Assembly: GCA_023421505.1 (NCBI GenBank)
Contig: JAEZTJ010000008.1
Coordinates: 124,001-188,000, forward strand
Source of the DNA: Bacillota bacterium
GTDB lineage: Bacteria; Bacillota; Clostridia; Lachnospirales; Lachnospiraceae
Length of the DNA: 64,000 nt
Direction of reading: 5' to 3'
In this document: positions 22,581-31,524 of the stretch, in pieces
Numbering within the stretch: position 1 is the first letter of the stretch
Layout of the letters: each line of letters starts with the position of its first letter
The notes under the pieces: generated by a model
The model's input: the letters and a program-made list of their open reading frames with translations, nothing else
Database searches by the model: none
Told to the model about the DNA's origin: nothing
Made by a program: the position numbers and the translations under genes

Positions 22581-24206
22581 ATGTCCGAATACATTAAAAT
22601 GTTGCATGAATTAAAGCAATGCGATTTATCTAATTTTACAAATTTGAATTATCTTCTTGAATTGTGCAAATATGTACTGCTGGAAGATGAAAAACTTGCG
22701 GTAAGAACCTGTAAATTAGTAAAGGATATAGCATTAAAACAATCTTTGGAAGTTCATAAATTTTATGATTTATATAGCCGTGCACTTTTATTCCTTGCGC
22801 CACATGACTTTGACAGTTATCTTCTGTATCTCGAGAAAAACCGTGACCCTAAAGACAAGTTTTATCTTCCTAAACGCGCCCAATTAAACAAATTTGAATT
22901 AATTCAAACGCTTCAGGACCTAGAAGATGATGTATTGGATATCGCAAGTATATCAATGCCACCAGGTACGCAGAAAACTACCCTTGAAAAATTCTTTGCA
23001 TCATGGGTAATTGGCAGACATCCCGATGATTATAGTTTGTTCTTCTCTCACAGTGGAGAGATCACGAGGATGTTCTATGATGGGGTTCTTGATATCACAA
23101 CAAACCATGATGAATATACTTGGCATGAAATTTTCCCTCATGTAAAATTGCTTGGAACCGATGCAAAAAGAGAAACTATAAATTTTAGCAAATACAAACC
23201 ATTTGCAAATTTACAGTGTACCTCTGTAGGTTCTAAAAATGCCGGTAAAGTTAGATGCAATAGATATCTATATTGTGACGACTTAATAGGCGGTATCGAG
23301 GAAGCAATGAATAAAGACCGGCTTGATAAGTTATGGTCTATTTATAGCGTTGATGCGAAGCAGAGAAAGCTTGACGGCTGTAAAGAATTGCATATCGCGA
23401 CCAGATGGTCAGTGAATGACGTGATAGGCAGAATACAACTATTGTATGATGGTGGCAAAAGAGTAAAATTCATTAAAGTTCCTGATATAGACGAAAAAAC
23501 CGGTAAATCAAATTTTGACTATGATTACAATGGTTTCTCTGTAGAATTCTTTAACGATCAGGCTCTGTCCATGGATGAAGTATCATATAGATGTTTATAT
23601 AAAAACGAGCCTATTGAACGCGAAGGCATACTATATCATCCAGATGAACTACGGAGATATTTCGAACTTCCATCCGATGAACCCGATGCTGTTATTGGGA
23701 TATGCGATACGAAAGACACTGGTGCGGATTACGAATTTTTACCGGTGGCGTATATGTATGGGTCAGATGTTTATATTGATGATTGTATTTGTGATAATGC
23801 TAAGACAGAAATATTAGATGATCGTTGTGCTGATATCTTAGTTAAACACAAGGTTAAAGCCTGTCGATTTGAAAGCAATAATGCCGGAGGAAGAACCGCC
23901 GATGTTGTTAATGAAAAGGTAAAGTCAAAAGGTGGAATTACTCATATTACCAAAAGATTTACTACATCCAATAAAGAAACTAAGATTATTGTAAATTCAC
24001 CATACGTGAAAGAGCATTTTCTTTTTAAGGACAAGTCGCTTATCAAACCAAATACCGATTATTCTCGCATGATGAACTTCCTTTTGTCATATTCTCAGGC
24101 CGGAAAGAATAAACACGATGATGTTCCGGATGGTATGGCTCAGCTTGTCATACTGATTCAATCCTTGACAGCAGGACAAGTAAAAGCTGTCAAGCGTCCA
24201 TGCTAA
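22581..24206 (+). CDS. terL: Terminase large subunit
   Basis: A 541-residue packaging ATPase-nuclease. The Walker A-like SISMPPGTQKTTLEKFFASW is near residues 120-139, with Gln in place of the usual Gly before Lys. Walker B is YLYCDDLIGGIEE (about residue 230). The nuclease half begins VIGICDTKDTGADYEFLPVAYMYGSDVYIDDCICDNAK (about residues 372-409), giving a metal-binding Asp set. It drives DNA into the capsid and cuts it. It follows a hairpin-masked ribosome binding site. Confidence 0.88.
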   Translation: MSEYIKMLHELKQCDLSNFTNLNYLLELCKYVLLEDEKLAVRTCKLVKDIALKQSLEVHKFYDLYSRALLFLAPHDFDSYLLYLEKNRDPKDKFYLPKRAQLNKFELIQTLQDLEDDVLDIASISMPPGTQKTTLEKFFASWVIGRHPDDYSLFFSHSGEITRMFYDGVLDITTNHDEYTWHEIFPHVKLLGTDAKRETINFSKYKPFANLQCTSVGSKNAGKVRCNRYLYCDDLIGGIEEAMNKDRLDKLWSIYSVDAKQRKLDGCKELHIATRWSVNDVIGRIQLLYDGGKRVKFIKVPDIDEKTGKSNFDYDYNGFSVEFFNDQALSMDEVSYRCLYKNEPIEREGILYHPDELRRYFELPSDEPDAVIGICDTKDTGADYEFLPVAYMYGSDVYIDDCICDNAKTEILDDRCADILVKHKVKACRFESNNAGGRTADVVNEKVKSKGGITHITKRFTTSNKETKIIVNSPYVKEHFLFKDKSLIKPNTDYSRMMNFLLSYSQAGKNKHDDVPDGMAQLVILIQSLTAGQVKAVKRPC

Positions 24207-24333
24207 TTATTACAAAATTGTTAATTCTCCTGTTATATAGCTACTATATCCAGGATGTATCCTTTACAACAGCACTATAACTTGTTACGATTAATAATAA
24301 AAAGAATTATTTTACAGCAAAGTAGGTGTTTTT

Positions 24334-25776
24334 ATGGGATTTGTGAACGTTGATACTACGCAAAATGTCGTATATCCAAACGCCCTCAATTTAATAGATG
24401 GAAAATTCGGTCGCAAAACCATATACACAAACATTCTCGATATTAATGAGAAAAATGTAGTCGAGGTTTTGAATAAGGCCATTGCGACACATTACTACAA
24501 CGAGGCAAGTATTAATTACCTTGAGAATTATTACACCGGTAATCAACCGATATTGAATAAAATAAAGGACGTTAGACCTGAAATCAATAATAAAATTGTT
24601 GAGAATCACGCTTATGAATTTGTTGAATTTGCGGTTGGCCAAGAATGTGGTGAACCCATTCAATATGTTAGGCGAGGAACTGACGAAAGCAAGTCAGACG
24701 AAGTACAGAAACTTAACAATTACATGGCTTACGAGAATAAAAGCTATTGGGATTCGGAGCTGTCAAGATGGAAACATATTTGCGGTACATCTTATAAAAT
24801 TTGTTACCCGGACAGAACAGCTGATATCGAAAATGATGAATGTCCTTTCGGGATCGATGTTCCAAGGCCACAAGATGCATTTGTTGTATATTATTCTGGA
24901 TTAGGCAAGAAGCCGGTTATGGGTGTGTATCGGACGGTTGATTCAAATAATCAGTACATATACCACTGTTATACCAAGACAATGTACTTCAGGATTAAAG
25001 ACGGCAAAGTTCAAAGCCGAGCAATTAACGGGGTAGGCGAAATACTTATTATTGAATATCCAAATAATTCAAGGCGAATCAGCACGATTGAAATTGTTGA
25101 AAGCATTATGAATGCCATTAATTCAACTCAGTCGAACCGCCTTGACGGTATAGAACAATTTATTCAGGCATTTATGAAATTCGTAAATTGTCAGGTAGAC
25201 GAAGAAACCTTTCTTTCAATGTGTAAGCTTGGAGCAATTGAAGTCAAGGGCGAACAAGGACTTCCTGCAGATGTTGATATGATATCAAAGGAATTAAACC
25301 AAGAGCAAACACAAATCACCAAGGATGATTTATATAAAGCAGCATTGATTATACTTGGAATGCCATCAAGAGAACAGAATACCGGTGGTGATACTGGTTC
25401 TGCTGTATATCTTCGCAATGGTTGGGATTTTGCTGAAAAGCGAGCCGAGAATAATGAGAAGCCAATCGAAAAAGCTGAGAAAGAATTTTTGAAGATCGCT
25501 TTGAAAATTCTCAATACAAACGAGTTAATAAATCTTAAACTCAGTGATATAGATATTAAATTCACTCGAAGCAAATCAGATAATATGATCGTTAAAACGC
25601 AGGCTCTTCAAGGTCAGTTATCTGCAGGGGTTGACCCTCAAATCGCATTGAAAACATGCGAGTTGTATTCAGACCCAGAAGATGTTTATCTTAAATCCAA
25701 GGATGTTATGGACGCAAAATTTGGTATTACATCGATAACCAAGGGTAATATTCAACCGCAGAAAGAGGTGGTTTGA
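24334..25776 (+). CDS. Portal protein (SPP1 gp6-like)
   Basis: A 480-residue portal protein. The pattern TNILDINEKNVVEVLNKAIATHYYNEASINYLENYYTGNQPIL then NKIVENHAYEFVEFAVGQECGEPIQYV is characteristic of the SPP1-type family. The C-terminal part is a helical stem and crown. The portal forms a ring of 12 that joins head to tail and passes the DNA. It follows a 127-base spacer without a gene. Confidence 0.88.
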   Translation: MGFVNVDTTQNVVYPNALNLIDGKFGRKTIYTNILDINEKNVVEVLNKAIATHYYNEASINYLENYYTGNQPILNKIKDVRPEINNKIVENHAYEFVEFAVGQECGEPIQYVRRGTDESKSDEVQKLNNYMAYENKSYWDSELSRWKHICGTSYKICYPDRTADIENDECPFGIDVPRPQDAFVVYYSGLGKKPVMGVYRTVDSNNQYIYHCYTKTMYFRIKDGKVQSRAINGVGEILIIEYPNNSRRISTIEIVESIMNAINSTQSNRLDGIEQFIQAFMKFVNCQVDEETFLSMCKLGAIEVKGEQGLPADVDMISKELNQEQTQITKDDLYKAALIILGMPSREQNTGGDTGSAVYLRNGWDFAEKRAENNEKPIEKAEKEFLKIALKILNTNELINLKLSDIDIKFTRSKSDNMIVKTQALQGQLSAGVDPQIALKTCELYSDPEDVYLKSKDVMDAKFGITSITKGNIQPQKEVV

Positions 25777-25923
25777 TTGGTTGAAGGACGCTGTATAAAA
25801 TGTAACAAGAAATTAGGTATGTTTATTGGTCAGGCTGAAATCAAATGCCCCAGATGCGGAACTATAGTCCGAATTAATACACAACCAAATATAAAACAGA
25901 GTGCCATGAGCGCCACAAAGTAA
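25777..25923 (+). CDS. Com-like zinc-finger protein (48 aa)
   Basis: A short frame next to the portal: LVEGRCIKCNKKLG, then EIKCPRCGTIVRIN. Two Cys-x2-Cys pairs give a single zinc site, matching the Com family, which in phage Mu turns on translation of the DNA-modification gene mom. I start it at TTG 25,777, with GAGGTGG upstream. Many Firmicute prophages carry a Com-like gene in this place. No Mom-like gene is visible, so its target is unknown. Confidence 0.7.
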   Translation: MVEGRCIKCNKKLGMFIGQAEIKCPRCGTIVRINTQPNIKQSAMSATK

Positions 25924-25956
25924 ATTCTTTTTAGAGTTTGCAATGTGGCGTTTTTA
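25911..25956 (+). terminator. Hairpin terminator-like element
   Basis: CGCCACA (25,911-25,917) pairs with TGTGGCG (25,944-25,950) and is followed by TTTTTATTT. The loop is long (26 bases), so it may be a partial terminator or an RNA-processing site between the portal and scaffold genes. Confidence 0.5.
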
Positions 25957-26039
25957 TTTAACAATTTGCAGCCATGCGTAAAATGGCAAATCCATGCGGA
26001 GCGAACCGCGTTAACAAAGTGTGGATTAGGAGGATTTAT

Positions 26040-26648
26040 ATGAGTAGAGATCAAGCAAAACAAATGCTTATCACTTTTGGAATAGAGAACCCGACCGATG
26101 AACAGATAACCAACTATCTTAATTCGGTGAATGGAGAAGTCCAAAAGGAAAAATCTAAGACTGATGCTAATAAGGCAGAACTCGAAAGATTAAAGAAAAT
26201 TGAACAGGAATTTGAAGAAAACAAGAACGCTTCATTAACAGCAGAACAGAAACTGCAAGCAGCATTAGAGGCAGCTGAGGCAACAAAGAAAGAATTTTCA
26301 AAGAGAACTAATAAGCTTGAGGTTGAAAAGTTATTAATCGGTGCTGGATTAACTTCCGAAGATTATGCAGATTACATTGACTTGCTTATTAGTGAAGATT
26401 CCGAGACTTCAACCAAGTTAGCCAATGGATTGGTGGCGACGCTTAAAAAGCAAAAAGAAGCCACTGAAAAAGCTGTCAAGGCCGATTTACTGAAAAACAC
26501 TCCCACCCCGGACGGAGGTTCCGAAGGTGGAGAAACAAAGACCGAAGACATTAAACTAGCAGAAACGCTAGTCGCTTCAATGACCGGTACAAGTAAAGAG
26601 TCACAAGACGCATTAAACTTTTATACCCAGAATGGAGGTAACAAATAA
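26040..26648 (+). CDS. Scaffolding protein (putative)
   Basis: A 202-residue acidic, mainly helical protein with a long Glu/Lys/Ala-rich middle (EKSKTDANKAELERLKKIEQ... and EAAEATKKEFSKRTNKLEVEKLL) and a C-terminal SKESQDALNFYTQNGG. This matches phage scaffold proteins such as phi29/SPP1 gp11 and the DUF4355 type. The start is ATG 26,040 after GGAGG. It guides capsid assembly before packaging. It overlaps the following gene by one base. Confidence 0.75.
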   Translation: MSRDQAKQMLITFGIENPTDEQITNYLNSVNGEVQKEKSKTDANKAELERLKKIEQEFEENKNASLTAEQKLQAALEAAEATKKEFSKRTNKLEVEKLLIGAGLTSEDYADYIDLLISEDSETSTKLANGLVATLKKQKEATEKAVKADLLKNTPTPDGGSEGGETKTEDIKLAETLVASMTGTSKESQDALNFYTQNGGNK

Positions 26649-27115
26649 TGAAATTTAAAACCAGAGAGTACGGACAACCTATCGAAATCTTAAAGTATCC
26701 GGAGTATAAAGGCGCTCCATGCATGGTATCTGATGATGGAATTACAGCAGATGCCAATGGATTAAAGATCGTAAAGGCAGGAACGCCGCTGAATGCAAAC
26801 GGAGCTAAAGAAACAACCACATACGCATTGACAGCAGATACTGCAATTTCAGTAACAAAGACGTATTACACAAAGACAGACAATGTATATACGGTTGTTG
26901 CAGAACCAGCCGTTGAAGATATTGCAGCTTATTATGAACAGGTCGGCTCTAATGTAAAAGGTATTCTACTTCATGATGTAGATGTAACAAACGGCGATGC
27001 ACCGGGAACATTGATCTTTGAAGGTTCTGTAAATGTCGCAAAGTTAACCACAAACGGAATTACAATTAGTGATGCTGTCAAGGCCGCATTGCCAAGAGTA
27101 ACGTTTTTCGCTTAA
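26648..27115 (+). CDS. Head decoration/stabilisation protein (putative)
   Basis: A 155-residue beta-rich protein. It has a decoration-type start (MKFKTREYGQPIEILKYPEY) and end (GILLHDVDVTNGDAPGTLIF then ALPRVTFFA). An inserted middle repeats YALTADTAISVTKTYYTKTD. Position between scaffold and capsid fits a decoration protein of the lambda gpD/SPP1 gp12 type. A TTGACAGC copy gives Leu-Thr-Ala within the middle. Confidence 0.65.
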   Translation: MKFKTREYGQPIEILKYPEYKGAPCMVSDDGITADANGLKIVKAGTPLNANGAKETTTYALTADTAISVTKTYYTKTDNVYTVVAEPAVEDIAAYYEQVGSNVKGILLHDVDVTNGDAPGTLIFEGSVNVAKLTTNGITISDAVKAALPRVTFFA

Positions 27116-27134
27116 TAAAGGAGGTATATAGACT

Positions 27135-28220
27135 ATGGCATTATTACCATTATCAAAAGCTTTTACCGCTCCGGCAATCGGAGTGTTTTGGAACAACTAC
27201 AAACAGACTACTGGAGAAGCGCCTTATTTAGGAGCAGGATTTTTCCCTAAGCTTAAAAGAGCAACCATGGATTTAAAATGGTTTAAGGGCTCCAAGGGCT
27301 TACCGGTTTCTCTTACTCCTTCAAACTATGACGCTCTCGCAACAGTAAGAGATCGCATCGGATTTAAGGAAATGGAAACTGAAATGCCTTTCTTCCGCGA
27401 GTCTTATATCGTGAAAGAAAAAGATGCACAGGAATATGAGAACTTCATGAACGCAGTTGACCCTTCTGTTGGAATGCAGATATTAAATCAGATTATGCTC
27501 GGTCCTACTGATTTAATCATGGGTGCGAATGTCGTTCCCGAGAGAATGATTTGGCAGTTATTAGCTCCCACTGATGGTGCTCCGAAAATTGCTATCGAAG
27601 CAAATGGAGTTAAGTATGACTACAACTATGATGTTGATGGTTCATACAAAACCAACAATTTCCTTGAACTTGCAGACGCAACCGACAAGTGGACTGATAC
27701 CACTAATTCCAATCCTTACGAGGATTTAAGAACGGCTCAAAAAACCATGCAGAAGAAACGTGGAACTAAGCCATCTGTTGCAGTTATGAACGATACAACC
27801 TTCCAGTTGATTGTAAAGAATGAGAAAATTCATGGTTATCTGTTGGCACAGAACCCTACTGCTAACATCATGGTTGACGATGCATATGTTAAAGCTTTTC
27901 TTCAGAGACAGCTTGGCTTGACAATTGTGATCTACGATAAGATGTACAAGAAGGAAGATGGCACAGAGGCAACCTTTATTCCAGACAATATGGTTACTCT
28001 CCTTCCAGGCATGATGTCATTAGGTAATACCTATTACGGCAAGACTCCCGAGGAAAGAACCGGAGTGATGGCTCCCGGAAATCTATCTATTGTTGAAACT
28101 GGTGTATCTGTTTACAGATATGCAACCCCTCACCCGATCAATGAGATTTGCATTGTATCTGAAATCGTTCTTCCTTCTTATGAGCGTATGGATGATACAT
28201 ACGTAATCAAAGTTGCGTAG
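27135..28220 (+). CDS. Major capsid protein
   Basis: A 361-residue HK97-fold type capsid protein. It reads MALLPLSKAFTAPAIGVFWN, then FLPKLKRATMDLKWFKGSKGLP (an E-loop-like part) and the conserved PNMVTLLPGMMSLGNTYYGKTPEER-type end. AAAGGAGG precedes the ATG. Phage heads are built from several hundred copies. This protein has no N-terminal delta domain of the HK97 kind; the separate scaffold gene fits that. Confidence 0.87.
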   Translation: MALLPLSKAFTAPAIGVFWNNYKQTTGEAPYLGAGFFPKLKRATMDLKWFKGSKGLPVSLTPSNYDALATVRDRIGFKEMETEMPFFRESYIVKEKDAQEYENFMNAVDPSVGMQILNQIMLGPTDLIMGANVVPERMIWQLLAPTDGAPKIAIEANGVKYDYNYDVDGSYKTNNFLELADATDKWTDTTNSNPYEDLRTAQKTMQKKRGTKPSVAVMNDTTFQLIVKNEKIHGYLLAQNPTANIMVDDAYVKAFLQRQLGLTIVIYDKMYKKEDGTEATFIPDNMVTLLPGMMSLGNTYYGKTPEERTGVMAPGNLSIVETGVSVYRYATPHPINEICIVSEIVLPSYERMDDTYVIKVA

Positions 28221-28231
28221 GAGGCAGTCAA

Positions 28232-28408
28232 ATGAAATACAATCATACAGTCAAATATAAAGGTGTTTACTATCCTACCGGTGCTGATGTGCCGGTAGGG
28301 GCTGAAACCAAATCGAATGAAGTTGTTAATGAATCGGTTGATGAAACTATTAATGAAACTGTAGATACATCAAACAAGACATCTCAAAAACGATCAATAA
28401 AGAAATAA
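28232..28408 (+). CDS. Small acidic head protein (58 aa)
   Basis: A short frame beginning MKYNHTVKYKGVYYPTGADV, a beta-like head, followed by a Thr/Glu/Asn-rich tail and a basic end. GGAGGCAGTCAA precedes it. Small genes after the capsid gene in Firmicute siphoviruses often encode head-tail spacers or head proteins of unknown function. Family not recognised. Confidence 0.55.
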   Translation: MKYNHTVKYKGVYYPTGADVPVGAETKSNEVVNESVDETINETVDTSNKTSQKRSIKK

Positions 28409-28424
28409 AGGATGGTGAAAAAGA

Positions 28425-28745
28425 GTGGAAGGTTTACTCGCTAAGTTAAAAATTCTATTACCGGAAGAAACTAACGATAATCTTCTGCTCTTATTTCTTG
28501 AAATAGCAGGGCAAAAGATACTAGAAAGACTTTACCCATTTGACAGCACAAAAACCGAAATCCCTGCTAGATATCAATCTAAGCAAATCGAAATTGCTTT
28601 ATTCCTTTATAATAAGCAAGGTGCTGAGGGAGAAACCTCACATAATGAAAACGGCATTGATAGAACCTATGAAAATGCAGACATACCGGATAGTCTCATG
28701 AAGGGAATTGTTCATTTTGTTGGGAGTCCGATTAAAATAAATTGA
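28425..28745 (+). CDS. Head-tail connector protein
   Basis: A 106-residue helical protein (AKLKILLPEETNDNLLLLFLEIAGQKILERLYPFDSTKTEIPARYQSKQIEIALFLYNKQGAEGETSHNENGIDRTYEN) matching the Phage_connect_1/DUF3199 type of connector. It starts at GTG. The protein docks below the portal and accepts the tail. It sits in the usual place after the capsid. Confidence 0.82.
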   Translation: MEGLLAKLKILLPEETNDNLLLLFLEIAGQKILERLYPFDSTKTEIPARYQSKQIEIALFLYNKQGAEGETSHNENGIDRTYENADIPDSLMKGIVHFVGSPIKIN

Positions 28746-28758
28746 AAGTTGGTGGCAC

Positions 28759-29877
28759 ATGAATACGATACCCATGGAGGTTAAACAACGATGTGTTGAA
28801 CTGACTAAGCAGGGTTTAACCGCAAGAGAAGTATTTGTTCAATACTATAGTAAACATTGCGATACGAATTATGATTCGTTTCGAACTCTTCTCAAAAGAT
28901 GGAAGAAAAATACAACCTACAAAGAACAGGTATCAAATCCGAAAATGGATTTAAGTATAATTGATATTCTTAAAACAGGAATACAGCTATCTGAATTAGC
29001 AGATAGATTAAATATATCACTTAAGACTTGCGAAGGTGTAATTGATGATATTAAGAGTCAAGGATATAATATTCAGACACTTGGCGATACCGTCAAAATA
29101 TCTAATATTGTTGTTCCGGCTGATAACCGCATTGACAGCAAATGGAACGGAGAAAAGATAATCAGATTTGCTCTTATGGGTGATACACAAATTAATTCAA
29201 AATATACTCAGATAACTCATTTACATAAATTCTATGAAATTTGCAAATCCGAAGGTATCAATACAGTCTATCACACCGGAGATATTGACGAGGGTGAACA
29301 AATGCGACCTGGGCATCAGTACGAATGCTACGAGCAAGGCGCAGATGACCATGTCAAAGAAATCGTAAGGGTTTATCCACAGATTGACGGAATTAAAACT
29401 TATTTTATCACCGGCAACCACGATGCATCAATTATTAAGCGGTGCGGCTATGACATTGGCTATCCAATAGCTAACCAAAGAAAAGATATGATTTATCTTG
29501 GACAATCTAGCGCAGTAGTAAATCTTACTCCGGAATGCACACTGGAATTGAGACATCCTCTTGACGGTACAGCTTATGCATTATCTTATAAATTACAAAA
29601 GATGGTTGAAGCTATGAGCGGCGGAGAAAAGCCGAATATCTTGGCTGTAGGCCATTATCATAAGGCTGAATATTTTCTATATAGAAATGTTCATTGCTTC
29701 CAAACAGCGTCATTTCAAGCACAGACCCCATGGATGAAAGGAAAAGGGATTTCTGCTTTTATCGGTGGATGGATTGTTGAGGTTCATGTTGACGAAATCG
29801 GAATTATCAAAAAGATTAAACAAGAATACGTTCCGTTCTATAGAGCGATTAATGATGATTGGAAAAATTGGAGGTAG
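28759..29877 (+). CDS. HTH plus calcineurin-like metallophosphoesterase
   Basis: A 372-residue protein. The first 120 residues are DNA-binding-like (MEVKQRCVELTKQGLTAREVFVQYYSKH and a later LSELADRLNISLKTCEGVI). The rest is a phosphoesterase with ALMGDTQIN, HTGDIDEGE, FITGNHDASI and GHYHKAEY in the order of Mre11/MPE enzymes. It is odd inside the head-connector block, and it may be a DNA nuclease or a repair enzyme. With the next two genes it forms a cassette between structural genes. Activity on DNA is not proven. Confidence 0.78.
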   Translation: MNTIPMEVKQRCVELTKQGLTAREVFVQYYSKHCDTNYDSFRTLLKRWKKNTTYKEQVSNPKMDLSIIDILKTGIQLSELADRLNISLKTCEGVIDDIKSQGYNIQTLGDTVKISNIVVPADNRIDSKWNGEKIIRFALMGDTQINSKYTQITHLHKFYEICKSEGINTVYHTGDIDEGEQMRPGHQYECYEQGADDHVKEIVRVYPQIDGIKTYFITGNHDASIIKRCGYDIGYPIANQRKDMIYLGQSSAVVNLTPECTLELRHPLDGTAYALSYKLQKMVEAMSGGEKPNILAVGHYHKAEYFLYRNVHCFQTASFQAQTPWMKGKGISAFIGGWIVEVHVDEIGIIKKIKQEYVPFYRAINDDWKNWR

Positions 29878-29884
29878 AGCGTAA

Positions 29885-30433
29885 ATGATTAAAGATAGCG
29901 GCGAGCGCCGGAGCTTTGAAAGCGGAGCAGTTAGAGATATTGCAGAGGGAAAAGGCAGATGCGATTTACTTCCACTAACTGTAATTTCTCATATGTATAG
30001 TGACAAACAAGCAAAAATATTCAGATATATCGACAGGTATATAAATACTGGCAGTACAGATAATTTGCTTGAAGCAATATGGTTATTTATTGATATTGCA
30101 TTTAAAGGAAATCAAGAAACAGCACTATTGGAAGTATCTAAACAATACGAGGAAGGCTGCAAAAAGTACGGTGATCGTAATTGGGAAAAAGGAATTCCAG
30201 TACATTGCTACATTGACAGCGGTGTTCGTCATTACTTAAAGGTGCTTAGGGGAGATATGGACGAGCCACACAATAGAGCATTTATCTGGAATATGCTTGG
30301 TGCGATATGGACACATACAAACAAGCCGGAATTGATTGATTTACCTTTCATGGAAAATAAGTCTCAATTTGAACTTGGTATTCACGTACATTCTTCAGTC
30401 GCACCAGTAAATCACGGAGAAAGCGAAACATGA
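29885..30433 (+). CDS. DUF5664 family, putative dATP/dGTP pyrophosphohydrolase
   Basis: A 182-residue protein of the DUF5664 type (Pfam dGTP_diPhyd_N as I recall). The EGKGRCDLLP start and the later YEEGCKKYGDRNWEKGIP then SGVRHYLKVLRGDMDEPHNRAFIWNMLGAIW contain the conserved E-E/H-D metal residues of an all-alpha NTP pyrophosphohydrolase. Related phage enzymes (MazZ type) remove dATP/dGTP to help build modified DNA. It is coupled to the next gene by four bases and probably balances nucleotide pools; a modified-base genome is not shown. Confidence 0.72.
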   Translation: MIKDSGERRSFESGAVRDIAEGKGRCDLLPLTVISHMYSDKQAKIFRYIDRYINTGSTDNLLEAIWLFIDIAFKGNQETALLEVSKQYEEGCKKYGDRNWEKGIPVHCYIDSGVRHYLKVLRGDMDEPHNRAFIWNMLGAIWTHTNKPELIDLPFMENKSQFELGIHVHSSVAPVNHGESET

Positions 30434-30726
30434 TGATATACATATCACATCCATATGGAGGCAAGGAAGAAAATAAACTCAAAGTCGAAGCAATCATCAA
30501 GGAATTAGCTGTAAATCATCCAGATAATACTTACATATCTCCTATCCATACATTCGGATTTATGTACGATTCAGTCGATTATGAAACTGGTTTGCAGATG
30601 TGCTTAAACCTCTTAGAAACTTGCGACAAGATGTTAGTATTTGGAGATTGGAAGCAAAGTCGAGGATGCACAGCTGAGGTATTATATGCAGAAATGCATT
30701 TTATTCCGTTTGATATATTAAGTTAA
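30430..30726 (+). CDS. DUF4406/nucleoside 2-deoxyribosyltransferase-like protein
   Basis: A 98-residue protein resembling the nucleoside deoxyribosyltransferase fold: MIYISHPYGGKEENKLKVEA, then YISPIHTFGFMY and a later CDKMLVFGDWKQSRGCTAEVLYA. It likely binds a nucleoside or nucleotide. It overlaps DUF5664 by four bases, so the two probably work on the same pool. Catalysis would need the Asp/Glu set at the expected place, which is only partly visible. Confidence 0.7.
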   Translation: MMIYISHPYGGKEENKLKVEAIIKELAVNHPDNTYISPIHTFGFMYDSVDYETGLQMCLNLLETCDKMLVFGDWKQSRGCTAEVLYAEMHFIPFDILS

Positions 30727-30876
30727 TTCATGGGTTCTGGGCAAGTAAAAGATGTGTAGGTAATCGACCAAGCCGACAGACGCATGTCTCCTATGAAATA
30801 AATAGTCGGAGAAGTATAGTGGGTTAATCAAACATTAAATCAGAGTGGCGGGGCTGAGTTTGAAAAGAGGGATTTT
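30727..30876. other. Non-coding spacer with strong hairpins
   Basis: No supported gene in 150 bases. GCCGAC (30,772-30,777) pairs with GTCGG (30,805-30,809), and an inner AGAC-GCAT-GTCT hairpin lies in between. A GC-rich GTGGCGGGGCTG follows at 30,845. It marks the junction where the metabolic cassette ends and structural genes resume. It could be a small RNA, a leader structure or a recombination scar. Confidence 0.4.
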
Positions 30877-31251
30877 ATGAGGTCATTAGAACGTAACAAA
30901 CAAACAATTTATTATGCTAAACAAGCGGTCTCAACTCCTATCATGGACGAGTTTGGGAATGATACAGGGGAAATGATTACTGTCAATGGAAACCCTGTTA
31001 AATATCGAATTAGAGTGTCTCCATCAAGGGGTGAAACTGAGGAAAAGGCATTCGGTAAATCATTGGATTATGATAGGGTGTTATATACGGCAGATAAGAA
31101 GTTCCCGATTGACGAATTTAGTCGGCTATGGATTGATGTTGTTCCAATAATCAAGGAAGACGGCTCAACCGATACTCCTCATGATTATAAGGTTGTGGGG
31201 GTGTCGAAAGATTTGAATGAGTGGTTGTTTGCGGTGAAGAAAGTTATATAG
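30877..31251 (+). CDS. Head-tail adaptor-like protein
   Basis: A 124-residue protein. MRSLERNKQTIYYAKQAVST, then MDEFGNDTGEM, KYRIRVSPSRGETEEKAFGKSLDYDRVLYTADKKFPIDEFSRLW is the head-closure/connector pattern in Firmicute siphoviruses. It follows the structured spacer and has AAGAGGGATTTT before ATG. It probably forms part of the ring between portal and tail. Confidence 0.72.
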   Translation: MRSLERNKQTIYYAKQAVSTPIMDEFGNDTGEMITVNGNPVKYRIRVSPSRGETEEKAFGKSLDYDRVLYTADKKFPIDEFSRLWIDVVPIIKEDGSTDTPHDYKVVGVSKDLNEWLFAVKKVI

Positions 31252-31263
31252 GAGGATACGAAG

Positions 31264-31524
31264 ATGAAATACAGGAAGAAACCAGTTGTAGTTGAGGCAA
31301 TACAATTTACTAACGAAAATGAAAAAAGGGTTTATACGTGGGCTTCAAGTCTGCAAATGAATATTGAGCCGTCTTTCCGCGATGGAAAGCCAGTTCTGAT
31401 TATTCCAACACTTGAAGGTGAAATGATTGCCAATATTGGAGATTACATAATTTGTGGCGTTCAAGGTGAGTTTTATCCGTGTAAACCCGATATTTTCGAA
31501 GCTACATATGAGAAGGTGGAGTAA
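31264..31524 (+). CDS. Small conserved phage protein (PGDYI type)
   Basis: An 86-residue protein of the widespread phage type MKYRKKPVVVEAIQFTNE with later IANIGDYIICGVQGEFYPCKPDIFEATYE. The pattern is common in phages, often next to structural genes; its function is unknown. The last five bases precede the next gene without a gap. Confidence 0.7.
   Translation: MKYRKKPVVVEAIQFTNENEKRVYTWASSLQMNIEPSFRDGKPVLIIPTLEGEMIANIGDYIICGVQGEFYPCKPDIFEATYEKVE

Noticed and set aside
25974..26039. N-terminal extension of the scaffold protein (MRKMANPCGANRVNK...)
   Set aside because: The inner ATG at 26,040 has a perfectly placed AGGAGG, while the upstream ATG has none; the extension is not scaffold-like.
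29885..30433. Aminoadenine (Z) genome on the strength of the DUF5664 gene
   Set aside because: No PurZ-like synthetase or matching polymerase is visible in the window; the pyrophosphohydrolase fold alone is widespread.
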